Source: Oreocharis arfaki
Taxonomy: Eukaryota; Chordata; Aves; Passeriformes; Paramythiidae
Assembly (NCBI GenBank): GCA_013398015.1
Contig: VZRR01027746.1
Span: forward strand, 62,001 to 126,000
Direction of reading: 5' to 3'
DNA: 64,000 nucleotides
Numbering within the stretch: the first letter of the stretch is position 1; each line of letters opens with the position of its first letter. The notes beneath the pieces are model-generated. The model saw only the letters and a list, made by a program, of their open reading frames with translations. It was not told where the DNA came from and ran no database searches. Of the stretch, positions 48,459 to 58,793 are shown piece by piece. The translations under genes were made by a program, and so were the position numbers.

Positions 48459-48830
48459 TCAGTCTGTCCCCACAGCCCCCTTTCTCCCTGGGGAGGCCTG
48501 GGTGTCAGTACACCTGAGATGCAGGTTGTAGTGCCGCTGTGGGGATCTGCTCCGGATCCTGGCTGCCTTCGTTTGGCGACAAGCAGACCAGACAGCCACG
48601 TATTCCTTGTGGTTGTTGTCCACTGTCACAGTGCCCAGCAGTCGCTTGAAGGGCTGCTTGCACAGTGGGCAGGTCTTTGTCAGTTTGGCCCATTCCTGAA
48701 TGCAGATGAAGCAAAAGCGATGCCGACAGACCTCCATGTAGGTGGCATTTTCAAGGTTACCCAGGCAGATGGGGCATAGGCCATCTGCTGCTGCCGTTTC
48801 TGATGGCTGTGCTGGTGACAGCTGGCTCAT
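48459..48830 (-). CDS. TOPORS-like RING-finger E3 ligase, short
   Basis: The ORF encodes 123 residues and starts at ATG 48830 with MSQLSPAQPSE. A complete C3HC4 RING spans residues 19-57: Cys19, Cys22, Cys35, His37, Cys40, Cys43, Cys54, Cys57, with CPICLGNLENATY, CRHRFCFICIQEW and CPLCKQPF. Trp47 and Pro55 at the E2-contact positions are kept. The match to the N-terminal RING of TOPORS, a nuclear ubiquitin and SUMO E3 ligase, extends past the RING (TVTVDNNHKEYVAV). Residues 79-115 are Arg/Ser/Gln-rich. TOPORS itself is about 1000 residues, so this is either a short paralogue or a truncated copy; the stop at codon 124 is followed by open frame. The ORF is intronless. The ATG overlaps an upstream stop (ATGA). 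Ubiquitin-ligase activity is inferred from the RING only. Confidence 0.75.
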   Translation of the reverse strand: MSQLSPAQPSETAAADGLCPICLGNLENATYMEVCRHRFCFICIQEWAKLTKTCPLCKQPFKRLLGTVTVDNNHKEYVAVWSACRQTKAARIRSRSPQRHYNLHLRCTDTQASPGRKGAVGTD

Positions 48831-49024
48831 GCTGCCACTTGTAGCAGTCTCTCCTCCAGGGCTTCCTCAGTGTCCCGCACCTGGTCCTGCCCAGGGAGAC
48901 ATGCAAAGTGCCTGGGTGCCTGGTCTTCTCTGGTCCTCAGAGGGGAAAAACAACGAAAGCCCGAGCAAGCTGTGGGGTAGGGATGGTAAGGGTCTCCTGA
49001 AAGGGTCACTTTCTGGGCTTCAAA
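48831..49024 (-). other. 5' leader region of the RING ORF
   Basis: No in-frame coding extension exists upstream of the ATG without a stop. Another minus frame (48827-49180) ends exactly over the RING start with an ATGA overlap, ending EEALEERLLQVAA. It may simply be leader sequence. No TATA box is evident. Confidence 0.4.
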
Positions 49025-49058
49025 GCAGCAGCAGCAGCAGCAACAGCAGCAACAGCAG
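49025..49058. repeat. (CAG)n/(CTG)n microsatellite
   Basis: Imperfect CAG repeats with two CAA interruptions, read as CTG on the minus strand. It lies about 200 bp upstream of the RING start codon, in its presumed leader. It makes the poly-Leu and poly-Cys runs seen in minus frames, which I do not regard as protein. Confidence 0.95.
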
Positions 49059-49551
49059 GTGCCCTGTGGGCAAGCTAGCTCTGAGGGAAGCCCTGCACAC
49101 CTGACTTCTGGCCTTACTGCCCACAGGAAAGCAGCCCTCTCTGGTTGTTGAGGTGCTGGGGTAACCTCCTGCCTGGGCACCAGGGAAAGTCCATGTGGCC
49201 CTAGGCTGGAAAGGCTGCCACTGGGACCTGGAAGGAGGTTGGACAGACCCTTTGGCGGTCTCCTCCATGGCAGGAGGTAGAGAGGGAGGGAGAGCTAGGA
49301 AGGGAAGGCCTTGTCTACTCCACACCTCCGCAGAGCTCAAGCTAGATGGGTGAGAGCCCTGGGGCAGGCTCTGGTGAGCTGTCAGGAGCCCCTGGGGAAA
49401 GACCTGCTGTGTCCAAGTGCCCCAAGACCCCATAACGTCTCCCAGACATTACCTAGTTTAGCACTGGGTACCTGAAGGCACAGTAGGGAAAGGCAGACAG
49501 CCTTCAGTGCTGGAAAGCCCCAGCACCCTCCTGGCACTCAGAGCCCTGCAG

Positions 49552-49599
49552 CTCCTGTGCGGAACCCACAGGGTCTCACAACTGGGCAGACATGAGAGG
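49552..49599 (+). repeat. Degenerate duplication, copy 1
   Basis: CTCCTGTGCGGAACCCACAG and CTCACAACTGGGCAGA align with the second copy at 50253-50300; differences are mainly transitions. Confidence 0.5.
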
Positions 49600-49645
49600 A
49601 GACTGGAAGAGGCTCCCTTTGCTCAGTGCCTGGAGCTGAGAGCAT

Positions 49646-49669
49646 CTTGGTAGAGAGCTCTCTACCAAG
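49646..49669. other. Perfect 24-bp palindrome
   Basis: CTTGGTAGAGAG is followed with no spacer by its exact reverse complement. The arms stop matching at the next base on either side. No transposon ends are recognisable around it. Confidence 0.95.
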
Positions 49670-50252
49670 CCAAAGCTTAAAGAGCAAGACCCCAATCCTT
49701 CTGGAGCCTGCTCACCTTACGTGTGTGCCGGCAGGAGTCCTGGACAGAATGCCAGCGGACAGAGCCTGTGGCTGCTGAAAAGTAGCAAGTTTGGGGAGAC
49801 GTCACAGTCACATGCCATGATGTCACTGTGTTCCAAGAAACCGTTTACTGCTGGCCACCCAGCCAGGAAAGTAGATGCCCCAAAGAGGGAAAGCCCGCTG
49901 TGCAAGATGTTTTGGTATCTTCCCATGGCCTTGCAGGCGAGTTTTCACCTCTGCCTCAACACTGAAGCCAAGGCAACATAACTCCTGCCCTATTGAGCAA
50001 TCGGCTCGTATTTTCCAGGGTCTTTGACACAGACATTTAGAGATGCCCTTGCTGTCTGTGGCATCCCTTGGCAGATTCAGTTCCAAGCAATCTTTCAAGC
50101 TTTACTGCCAAGATGCTTCCTTATGGAGCCCAGCACACCCTTGGTCTGCTTTGCTAAAGGGTGGCTTGTGCTGGCTTGTGTTCAGCTCACTGTCCACCAT
50201 TCCCCTGCCCTTGCTGGACCAGACAGAACAAGACAGGGGCTGCTCCAGGTAA

Positions 50253-50300
50253 CCCCTGTGCACAATCCATGGGTTCTTGCAACTGGACAGATGGGAGCAA
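50253..50300 (+). repeat. Degenerate duplication, copy 2
   Basis: CCCCTGTGCACAATCCATGG and CTTGCAACTGGACAGA align with copy 1 at 49552-49599. A second pair (49929-49952 and 50398-50421) follows in the same order. Confidence 0.5.
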
Positions 50301-50460
50301 GCTCTGGGAGAGAGGAGGTAAAGGTTTTTCTGAAGGAAAACCTGGTGGGCTGCGACTCACCGTTGTTCACTCAGTTCAGATACATTAGGTCTTGATGCCT
50401 TGCAGGTGGGTTTTTACCCCTAATTTATCAGTTCCTGTGATGAAAAATCAGTGCCCTGTG

Positions 50461-53400
50461 CACAAGGGCCTGGCAATAAGCAGCCCAACAATGAGGATGG
50501 GGCAGTGGGTGACTGGTTCCTGAATAGTTGTCAAGCAAGGTAGAAGAAGAAAGGAAAATTAAGAAGGCAGACAGTTGCACTACTGAGTTCACCCTGGTCT
50601 CTAAATTAAAACCGTTGATGTATGGAAGAATGGTTGAGGTTAGATGACCCATATGAAGATGGCCGTTTGTTCAGAGTCACTTAGAGACTGCTGCCTTGGT
50701 CCCTTTCATCAATAAGCTCCAGCTCACGTATTGCTGTCAGAAAATGTCATCATTAGTTTTCTTGTCTTCCAGAACTGAATGTTAACGTGCAAAGCATTCC
50801 TACAGATATTAGTGACTATATAGTGGTTTTATAAGGAGTAACAGCTAACACCTTAGTGATCACACTTGTCAAATTTCAAGAATTACCCTTTGGTTCATTC
50901 CATGTAGGTACAGTGAGCCATCTTTATAACTTTTTTCTTAATTTTATGATGATAGGCATTATAAATTGATATGGCATCATAGGTTTGAATTTCTCCCTTA
51001 TTCCTACAGAGAAAAAGCTCCGAAACACCCAGCACCTTTGTTGTCTTAACTTTGCACACCTGAAAACAAAGCAGTGAGCAGAGTAACTTCCGTGTCGCTG
51101 AGTTTAAAATGTGACCAGGAAATAACATGATAGGACTTATTTGAATAATAAGATTTCATGGTGTGAGAAAATCTCTTCCAATAAGCATTAACACTTTCCA
51201 TGAAAGATTTTGTTGTGAGAATCATTCTGACTAAAGAAAAGGCAGCAGACATAGACATAATAAGATTTTTCTGTACATCTGTTTTACTGATTTAGTGATT
51301 AGCTACATACTTGAAAAATGCTTTTGAATTGTATATGAAATTTTAAATGATTTATTGATTATATATTTTTAATTTCTACATTTTTAGATTGTCAATATGT
51401 CATTTGCACACAAAGTCCTTGATACAATTCAGATTTCATGAGAGTATTGAAAGTGGTGGTTACATTTCCACCCAAATGGAATTTTTAATTATTAATCAAT
51501 ATTTCAATTGCTTGATGTAACTGATACACACTTCACCCATCAAGAAACTATTGAAAGTGTTTTGGTAGAAATTAAATCAACTGGCTGGCCCTGAGTGTTA
51601 AAAAAAGATGGGTTTTTTTTCTTTTATTTCTTTTCTTCTGTAAGTGTATAATAAACTGTAAAGCCGTGCCCATTCTGTGCTTTTCTTGCAAGTAGGTTTG
51701 AAATTTTAATGCTCTCCAAAAGCCATCAGGGCCTTTCTTTTTATTATCAAGAAAAATTGGAGTAATACATTATTTTTTATTTTGAGTAGATTTCAAGGGG
51801 AAATTTGGTCTCAAATTCCTTCCACCTCTCTGACATACAGGTTGTTACAGTCTGCAATAAACAGTTTTACCATTTCTGGACTTCAGACACAGCAAAGTAG
51901 TGTGGGTGAACAAATCAGAACTCAAGATCAAATTTATAAATAAAAATAAAATAGTCTTAACTTGGAAACAAATGTATAAAACATTTCTTGCCTTCAAGTC
52001 ACCCTCTCTTCTAAAAAACCCAGAAAGATCATTCATGGTTTTATATTTTTAAAAGGAATCTTTTTATGGTTGAAGTCCTTACTGTGACAAATCACGTTTC
52101 GTGTGGACTGAGTTGAAAAGAGAAAGGTGCTAACAGTGGTTTCCTCAAGGGCTTAAGATCTCTTTTCTAAAAATATCTAAAACGCATTAATTTAAAATTC
52201 TTGCTAAGCTTTCATTGTAACTTTCTTTAAGCATGTTTATTTAATGTTTTTCCACAGACACAGTGAGAAAGTCTGTCCCACTTATCTGGAATATTTTTTA
52301 ACTTCACAGAAATAAACTATCCAGAAATTTAAGTCATTCTCCTATTTATTTAATAACCCTAATTATTGAAGTTTGGATTTTTTTAATAAACACAAGTGAA
52401 TATCACTGTTCCTGGCATCCTTATTTGTTGAAGGATGACCTTCTGCAGCCAACAGTGTCTCTAGGAAAGACAATAAGGCATGCCACCCTGCGAGACCAGT
52501 CCTCTAGAAACACAGTAAAATGTGTCGATGGTTTCTGGTCATGCTCAGTCTGTAGGAAATCTCAGTGCACAATCTTCATTTATACTACAGCAGCTAGTTT
52601 AAGGGACAGCACTGCTCATCTGACTTGAGGAAGGGGGTATACCAGCATCAAACATAACTCACTACATAATAGATTTTCTGGAAGATAAATGATGTGTTAA
52701 TGGAAAATGTTGAATGAAAATCAGTTGTTTAATACTTCATTAGGTACAGTTTTGTGGAACAACAGTACCGTCTGACTGTGATGGTAGGTAGATGAACAAG
52801 GTATTTAGTGAAAAAAATTTGCAAAATATTTTTTCTATGTAACTACATTATGTGGAACATTCCTTCCAAGAATATCCAGCGTGAAGAAAGCTGGTGATAG
52901 ATATGCTTTTCACTGAATTGGCAGAAAAGCATCTGTATGGCTCGGGTTTTGCAGTTCAAATGTCAATGCTTGCTCAGAAATATCAACAAATGACTCATAA
53001 CCTTTACTCAAGTTTAGCATTAGCTTGTTATAAAACCATTGTCACTATGTTATGTAGTCGCCCATAGCGGTATATGCAGAGAACTTAAAAATAGGAAATC
53101 CTAGATGAAAAATCAAAGGTGGTTCCTTCAAATAAGCTTGTTAAATTGTGGATTATAATACAAGCCGATGTTTGAAAAGGCAGCAGAAAATTTCTCAGCA
53201 TTACTATGCTATAGGAAAGAGGAATGTAAATAGAAACTTTTTATATTTATTTTTTGTGAATTACCTGCTTATTAATCGTTAATACAAGCTAGCAACAAAA
53301 CAGGAAACTACACAGACAAAACAATGGTCAGGTCATGGACATGTTCTTTGTATATCAGAATAACTTATTTCCCATTTGACTACCTTCTTGACCACAAAAG

Positions 53401-53512
53401 CGTCTATATTATCAACCTTAGTATAAAAGGTGGCTTTGTATTTGCATCTGACTTTGTGTTTAAAATTTGCTGTCTAAACTCACAAATATCTTAATTTATC
53501 CTAATTATCGGG
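50461..53512. other. AT-rich DNA, no gene seen
   Basis: GC content falls back to that of the rest of the window. No repeat family or gene is recognised; frames are below 80 codons. Confidence 0.5.
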
Positions 53513-54153
53513 GTGTGTGGGATATTGGGTCACCTTGCAGCTTTACAGAGTCACTTTGAAGACACATGCAGTAGTTCTTGCTTCCGTGAAGAGAAAAAAA
53601 TTCCAAAAGGTTTGCTGAAACAATGCTTTGACAAGCCTACTTCTGACATCTACAAATGTTCAGCATCTGAAAAAAACCCCATCCATCTGTCTAAAAGAAA
53701 TGAAAATCATACTTCTTGGGACAATCATTGTCATAGTTTGCTCTCAACTACATCTAGGAAGATAACTGTTAGACAGATTCTAAATTGCTGGACTGATGAA
53801 TGTGCAGAAAATGCCTCACACAGAAGGAGTGTGATTTCATTCTAGGCATAGTACAGTACGATTGGAGTGATTCTCCTTCATGTCTGCATATCCAAGAAAA
53901 ATGCTGTGAGTGTAATCAAGACCTAGATACAGTAGTTTTTGATCTCATTAAAGCTTCAGTAAGTCAAAATATTTCAAGGGTACTGCTTCTTAAATTGGAC
54001 TATAATAACCATGATATCATTGTTTCTCTTTATGCGGAAATGAAGGTTCATGTTCTCAATTACAGAGATGTTTTTAAAGAGCTTTTGCTATTACAAATTA
54101 AGTTAAAGATTATACGTGTTGACCCCCTTCATTTTTCCATCAGTACTCATTAG
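53513..54153 (+). other. Two adjoining same-strand ORFs, unknown
   Basis: A 110-codon frame (53513-53845) overlaps a 117-codon frame (53800-54153) on the same strand in a different phase, in DNA where stops are frequent. Both are rich in Cys, Ser, Asn and Leu; the second contains ECNQDLDTVVFDLIKAS and LLLKLDYNNHDIIVSL, which look like ordinary helical protein. I recognise no family. It could be a broken large exon or retrocopy with one frameshift near 53800-53845, or a double coincidence. Confidence 0.3.
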
Positions 54154-54885
54154 TATATTTAAAGATATGGATTTTGACATCTGTACTGAAATACAAAGTT
54201 GACAGGTCTTAAACCGGTAGAAAAATATTTAAAGCACAAAGAAAACCAACACAGACACCCAGTATAGGCTATGAGGACTTTGGTTAACTTTATAAATTAG
54301 ATGTCATTGTTGTCTTCTGTTCACACTTGAACACTCTGCTCCATCCTTTTTTTGCTGAGTGCAGATAATTTTTGCATATGATATTTAACTTATTTCAAAT
54401 GTAGTAACGTAATAAGCAGTCCTTATGGTACTATATATGGAAGGTTTTTGAACAAGGCTGTTATTTACCACAATGTTATTGGCATCACTTAACTCTACAT
54501 CTACAAGTTTGAGACCATGCATTGTCAATAAAAGAAATATAAAAACATTGTGCATTTTTCAGGAACTAGGCAGTCAGTGGCAAGATACAATATTCAATAT
54601 TTGACATCTTCCATACGCCTTAGATGAAAAACAAAACTTCCTTTTTTTATCTATGTTAATGTGTGCCTTTTTGCTTTATAATGTGAGTAAAAGTAGACTC
54701 CTGTTAACAAGGGGAAATTCAGACATTGTGTGCTGTAACTGCACTCCCTGTCAAGGAGCTCATGTTTATGACATACGGGTAGATAGTGCCAGAGGGATTT
54801 AACCTGCTTTGTATGGCAGGAAAAAACAGTGACTGAAGACTTCAATATGAAGATATACTGCCATGTCTTCAAAGTCACTGCATGT
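54154..54885. other. AT-rich DNA, no gene seen
   Basis: Nothing recognisable. Confidence 0.5.
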
Positions 54886-55110
54886 ATCATAGAATCCTAG
54901 AATGATTTGGATTGACAGGGAGCTTCAGTGTGATCTAGTTCCAATCATTCTGCCGTGGGCAGGGACATCTTTCTCTAGACCTGGCTGCTTAAAGCCCCAT
55001 ACAGCCTGGCCTCGAATACTTCCAGGGAATCCAGAACTTCTCTGGGCAACCTGTTACAGTGCCTCACCACCCCCACAGAAAAAAATTCTTCTTTCTATCT
55101 ATGCTTTATA
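54886..55110 (-). repeat. CR1 fragment, 3' end at left
   Basis: ATCATAGAATCCTAGAATG, then a GGGAGCTTCAGTGTGATCTAG segment, CTGCCGTGGGCAGGGACATC, CCTGGCCTCGAATACTTCCA and TTCTCTGGGCAACCTGTTAC: a reversed CR1 3' UTR, 5' truncated at about 55110. Confidence 0.9.
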
Positions 55111-55848
55111 TAAAAATACTAGTAAAACAGAAAAGAAGTGAAAAAAGACATGTTTCTTATTGTACAAATGCTTTTACAGAGCATGAATTGCTTTGCAGGC
55201 TTGGATTCTTTTATTCATTATATTCTCTTCAACATTTTTCTTTTACTATTCATTTAATTTTTAATTACAAATGACATTGCTATTGCTTTTTCTACTCTTA
55301 CATTAAGCTTTACTTTATTATGCTTTTATGCTTTACCTTTGTGTTTTTACACAAAATTTTTATCCACTTTCTGTTTGCTTTCGCATGTAGCTTTTTGAAA
55401 TGTTTGTTATAAAGATGAAGACTATTCATCTTTTATCTCTCTCAAAAGAGAGGCATTTATGCCTTAGTGGCAGTATAACACAAGAAATGTTTCACCAGCA
55501 CATCTTTGTTCAGAAAATATTTATTCATGAGAAATAAACTCTTTTTTTTTTTTTTTCCTGTAAGAATCCATCTGCTTTGGTGAATGTATTGGTTACTTAG
55601 GATTGAATTTTTAAGTAAATCAGAGTCAATGTTGAAAGGTTGAAGGTGCCAATATAGCTTCAAAACCTTTGTGTATTTGGCTGACACCTTGATGTGGAAT
55701 GATGAACATTTAATTCATTCTAAATACCAGAAGAGACAGGGATAAATGTATATTGGGGTTTAAAAAGAAAAAAACCTAATAAGATGAAGATAATTAAAAT
55801 AATCTTAGGATATGTAAAAACCACAAACTTCTATGGCATCAAAATAGT
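55111..55848. other. AT-rich DNA, no gene seen
   Basis: A T-run lies at about 55542-55557. No gene or repeat family. Confidence 0.5.
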
Positions 55849-56095
55849 TGTGTGGGAGTGTTGTGGTGCGCTCCCCACAAACTGGGCCTGGCCATCTCCT
55901 CCCCTCCCCTGGCATGTTTCTCCCCTCCCACAATCCCTCCCATTGGCTCTGTACCCCCGGCCCGCCAAATTCAAACCCCGCGTTCCTGCACCGTTGGGTG
56001 TTCTGCATCGTCCCCTGACCACTCACAGGGGTATAACTGTGAGTGTGAAACGCATTGTCTCGCTTCTCCTGGCACGACCCNATCCTGAGTATCAT
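55849..56095 (+). mobile_element. Partial LTR-like segment
   Basis: A GC/pyrimidine-rich block starting TGTGTGGGAG with CCCATTGG (55939-55946) and ATTCAAACCCCG in the place where the other LTRs have ATAAAACCCC. No target duplication or poly(A) signal was found and one undetermined base lies at 56081, so the right end is unclear. It resembles the U3 and promoter part of the LTRs at 23279 and 41166. Confidence 0.4.
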
Positions 56096-56654
56096 GAGTT
56101 TCTAAATAAGAGGAAGATAAGCAAAGTGAAGAATTTGCTGCCCACTAATTTAGTGTCACTGTGCTAACATGAGTGAGAAAATAATCTCCCTCTTCATAGA
56201 CATATAGACTCATTAAATACACCAGTATGTGCAGCAAAGGGGACTTAAAAAGGTCAGTTTTCCAGAATTTTTTTTTTCTCTGAAACTGTCAATTTTTCAA
56301 ACTCCAGATAATTTGCAAAGAAATATTTATTTTTGTGAATTTTACATTTCAGTTTTGTTCTTAAATTAGTTTTGAAAGGCTGAAGTATCACATCTTATCT
56401 GTTTGGTACAGATATAGTTTGGTTTTGGATCACATGACAATTTAAAATAATACATTATTTTTAGTGAAGATGAAAAAAAATTAAAACCAATTAATTTGCA
56501 TTGGAATTAATTAAATAAGTGTTTTCACCTATCTGAAGGGATGAGGGAAGCTGTTCCACAAAAAGGTGGAACTAAATAATAACTTGAATCATAACGGACA
56601 AAATTTGATATAATGGGAACAACTTTTCATTTAGTCTATGGTGAATGTTATAAA
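56096..56654. other. AT-rich DNA, no gene seen
   Basis: No gene or repeat family. Low-complexity T and A runs only. Confidence 0.5.
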
Positions 56655-57302
56655 TGAATCAGCCAATTTAATAATTAAAGCAAATTTATTAAATAATCAA
56701 AGTATAAAATTTGAAAAAGAGCCACAAGCAAAGTAGCGCCGAGCCAGGCGATCGGCACTGGGTGAACTGAATTCGGACTCTAGCAGCTCTGAATCTCTCC
56801 AGTTCACCACTGCTGTTTCTGTAGGGTACCTTTTTATGCATTTTTGGCTTTGTTAATCTTATCTTTTAGTTTTTCTTGTCTTGCTGCTGAAAAGTTCTTG
56901 AGACCAGTAGAGGTTTATCTTCTGTTTGCGGGGATCATCTCTGGCGACTCGTATTATCTTATCATATATGCATATTGAATGCATATCGCTGGAGCCTTGC
57001 CAGACGAAAGAATTTTCCGGGATACTCGTCCTTGGAATTTACTGCATCAGAGTCTGTTTGAAATGCATATTTTTGGTGGCTACATGTCTCTGCTATTTGT
57101 ATCAGCTTCAGAAAAAATGCTGCAGTCTTAATTTTTAGCACGAATTATTTTACAACATATATTACAGTGAACAAGGAATCACCACTTGATGTGATTGCTG
57201 CCTGAGTTTTGGATTAGACCTAGAGAGTGGAGAACTCACAAAATTTGCAGTTGAATTAGTTGATTTATTTATTATCGATATACTGATGTTTTTTAAAAGG
57301 CA
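56655..57302 (-). mobile_element. Possible LTR on the minus strand (about 650 bp)
   Basis: Read on the minus strand there is a promoter-like TGCATAAAAAGG (plus 56829-56840), a GC-rich stretch with GGCTCGGCGCTAC, and a poly(A) signal AATAAA (plus TTTATT 56685-56690) about 140 bases after the TATA box. It then ends ATTGGCTGATTCA. Upstream U3-like sequence holds inverted ATGCATAT units. TG and CA ends can be placed with TAAA outside both (56651-56654 and 57303-57306), but in AT-rich DNA this is weak. The 70-codon plus frame in it is not a gene. Confidence 0.4.
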
Positions 57303-58673
57303 TAAAGGAATGAAGGTCAGGGGTCAGTTCACTACATACAAGAAATCTACGAGCCTCGTAATTAATTAATGAGATCTACACACGCAATTTTTCTTTGTGC
57401 AGCTGTTCACCATGCTCTAGTTATTAGTTTCAAACACGTTTTCCACACAGATCTGTACAGACCACGTACAAGTTTCCAGGATTTAAGCTTGCTAGCATCT
57501 GGATAAATTGTTGCAACTGACAAGAGTGGAAGAAAAAGGACAAGGCACTTCCTTAAACATTTAACAAGTGGTTATCTGCATCTGACCTAATCATCATCAT
57601 GGTCAGGGAGGGAAATGCTTCAGTCTCAGGAGTGACACCTCTCTTCTGAAAACAGACATGGGAGACCCATTTGAAAAGTTACTCTTTTTTTTTAAGGGTG
57701 GGGTTTAACTGTTGGAGGAAACCAAACAGCTAATTAATTTCAAATTTCTTCGATTTCTAATATTTCTAATTTTAACCTAAAAAACCTGAAGTCGAATTTA
57801 TTTATGAAAATCTGGTCCTCACTGTAAAGAATATACTTGTTAACTATATTTAAAAGTTTTATGTGGCTACCTCTTTTTGTATCTATTTGTACTACCTAGC
57901 TATTCATACGGTTATAATTACCTCCTCCATAATTTTTGAATATATTCAGGCTGACCTGCCTGAACTCAATTCCAGTGTGCTAATGAAAATGATACTGACA
58001 AAAATGTGTTCCCTTTGACTACATCTCATATTTCAGTTTTCCATTGAAGGAAAATAGTTGATACCACATTTATCTTGTTCAGATGTATGATGCTTTGACT
58101 CAAGTAAAATTTTTCCTCAGAAGTTTTCATTAAATGTAAAATTAGTTATAACACTTTCATAGTTTGGTCAGAGACATTTGTGGGGATACACAGCTCTTTG
58201 GGGGAGGAGCATTGAAGGGGAAACAATGCTGTTGATAGAATAGAATTTCGTTGTAAAATATCTTTGGGAATTATAAAATTTTTAGTAAATTTTAACTTAA
58301 AATTACATCTAGAATCATGGGTTTTTTTCTTTGTATACGTATTTATTTATGTATTTTTTCTATAGTATTCCAGTGTTACTTCATGATATCTCCCAATTTG
58401 TTGCTAACTACATTATATCTTTTTTTTTTTTCAAATAAACAAAATGAATAATAAATGGCAACTCCTGTTGGGTAGTGATTGGATATATTAGGTTCCCTAC
58501 CTCAGACAGCTTTTACTGTTTGATATAATGAAACTGTTTAACTGTTTTAAAAAAAAAAAAAATATTTTTGAGATTTATAATTACCATATTTTTTCATAGA
58601 ACTCACTGAAATTATTTGTAAAGATAATTTAAGTTGCTATTCAAAAGTGGTTGTCCTTCCATTATTTTGAAAG
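57303..58673. other. AT-rich DNA, no gene seen
   Basis: Nothing recognisable apart from T and A runs at about 58420-58431 and 58549-58561. Confidence 0.5.
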
Positions 58674-58793
58674 GATCAGATCTGCATACATTCCCCAATG
58701 ATTTGCAAAAGGAAGATATTTTAGCAGAAGAACATTTGAATGCTTACCAAACTAACCAGCAGCTTTTTGCTTTGACAACCTTTACAAAATGTG
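58674..58793 (+). CDS. Candidate internal coding exon, unknown protein
   Basis: A 120-bp block follows a pyrimidine-rich acceptor-like TTGTCCTTCCATTATTTTG with AAAG and ends at a good donor GTAAGC. One frame is open across it, with matching entry and exit phase and a length divisible by three. The peptide contains FPNDLQKEDILAEEHLNAYQ and then TNQQLFALTTFTKC, a plausible amphipathic helical composition. No protein family was recognised. It is on the same strand as the exon candidate at 43163-43264, but their phases differ (1 here, 2 there), so they could not be direct neighbours. Chance remains likely enough. Confidence 0.3.

Larger units (their letters stand above)
49059..50460. other. GC-rich block with internal duplications
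   Basis: No gene is supported; frames up to 137 codons overlap on both strands. Degenerate copies occur of a 48-base segment (49552-49599 and 50253-50300, about 69 percent identical, mostly transitions) and of a 24-base segment (49929-49952 and 50398-50421, about 83 percent). The similar order suggests a diverged tandem duplication. Confidence 0.45.

Noticed and set aside
49020..49433. 137-codon minus ORF in the same phase as the RING ORF
   Set aside because: It ends in a poly-Leu run made by the CTG microsatellite and is separated from the RING start by stops; no domain.
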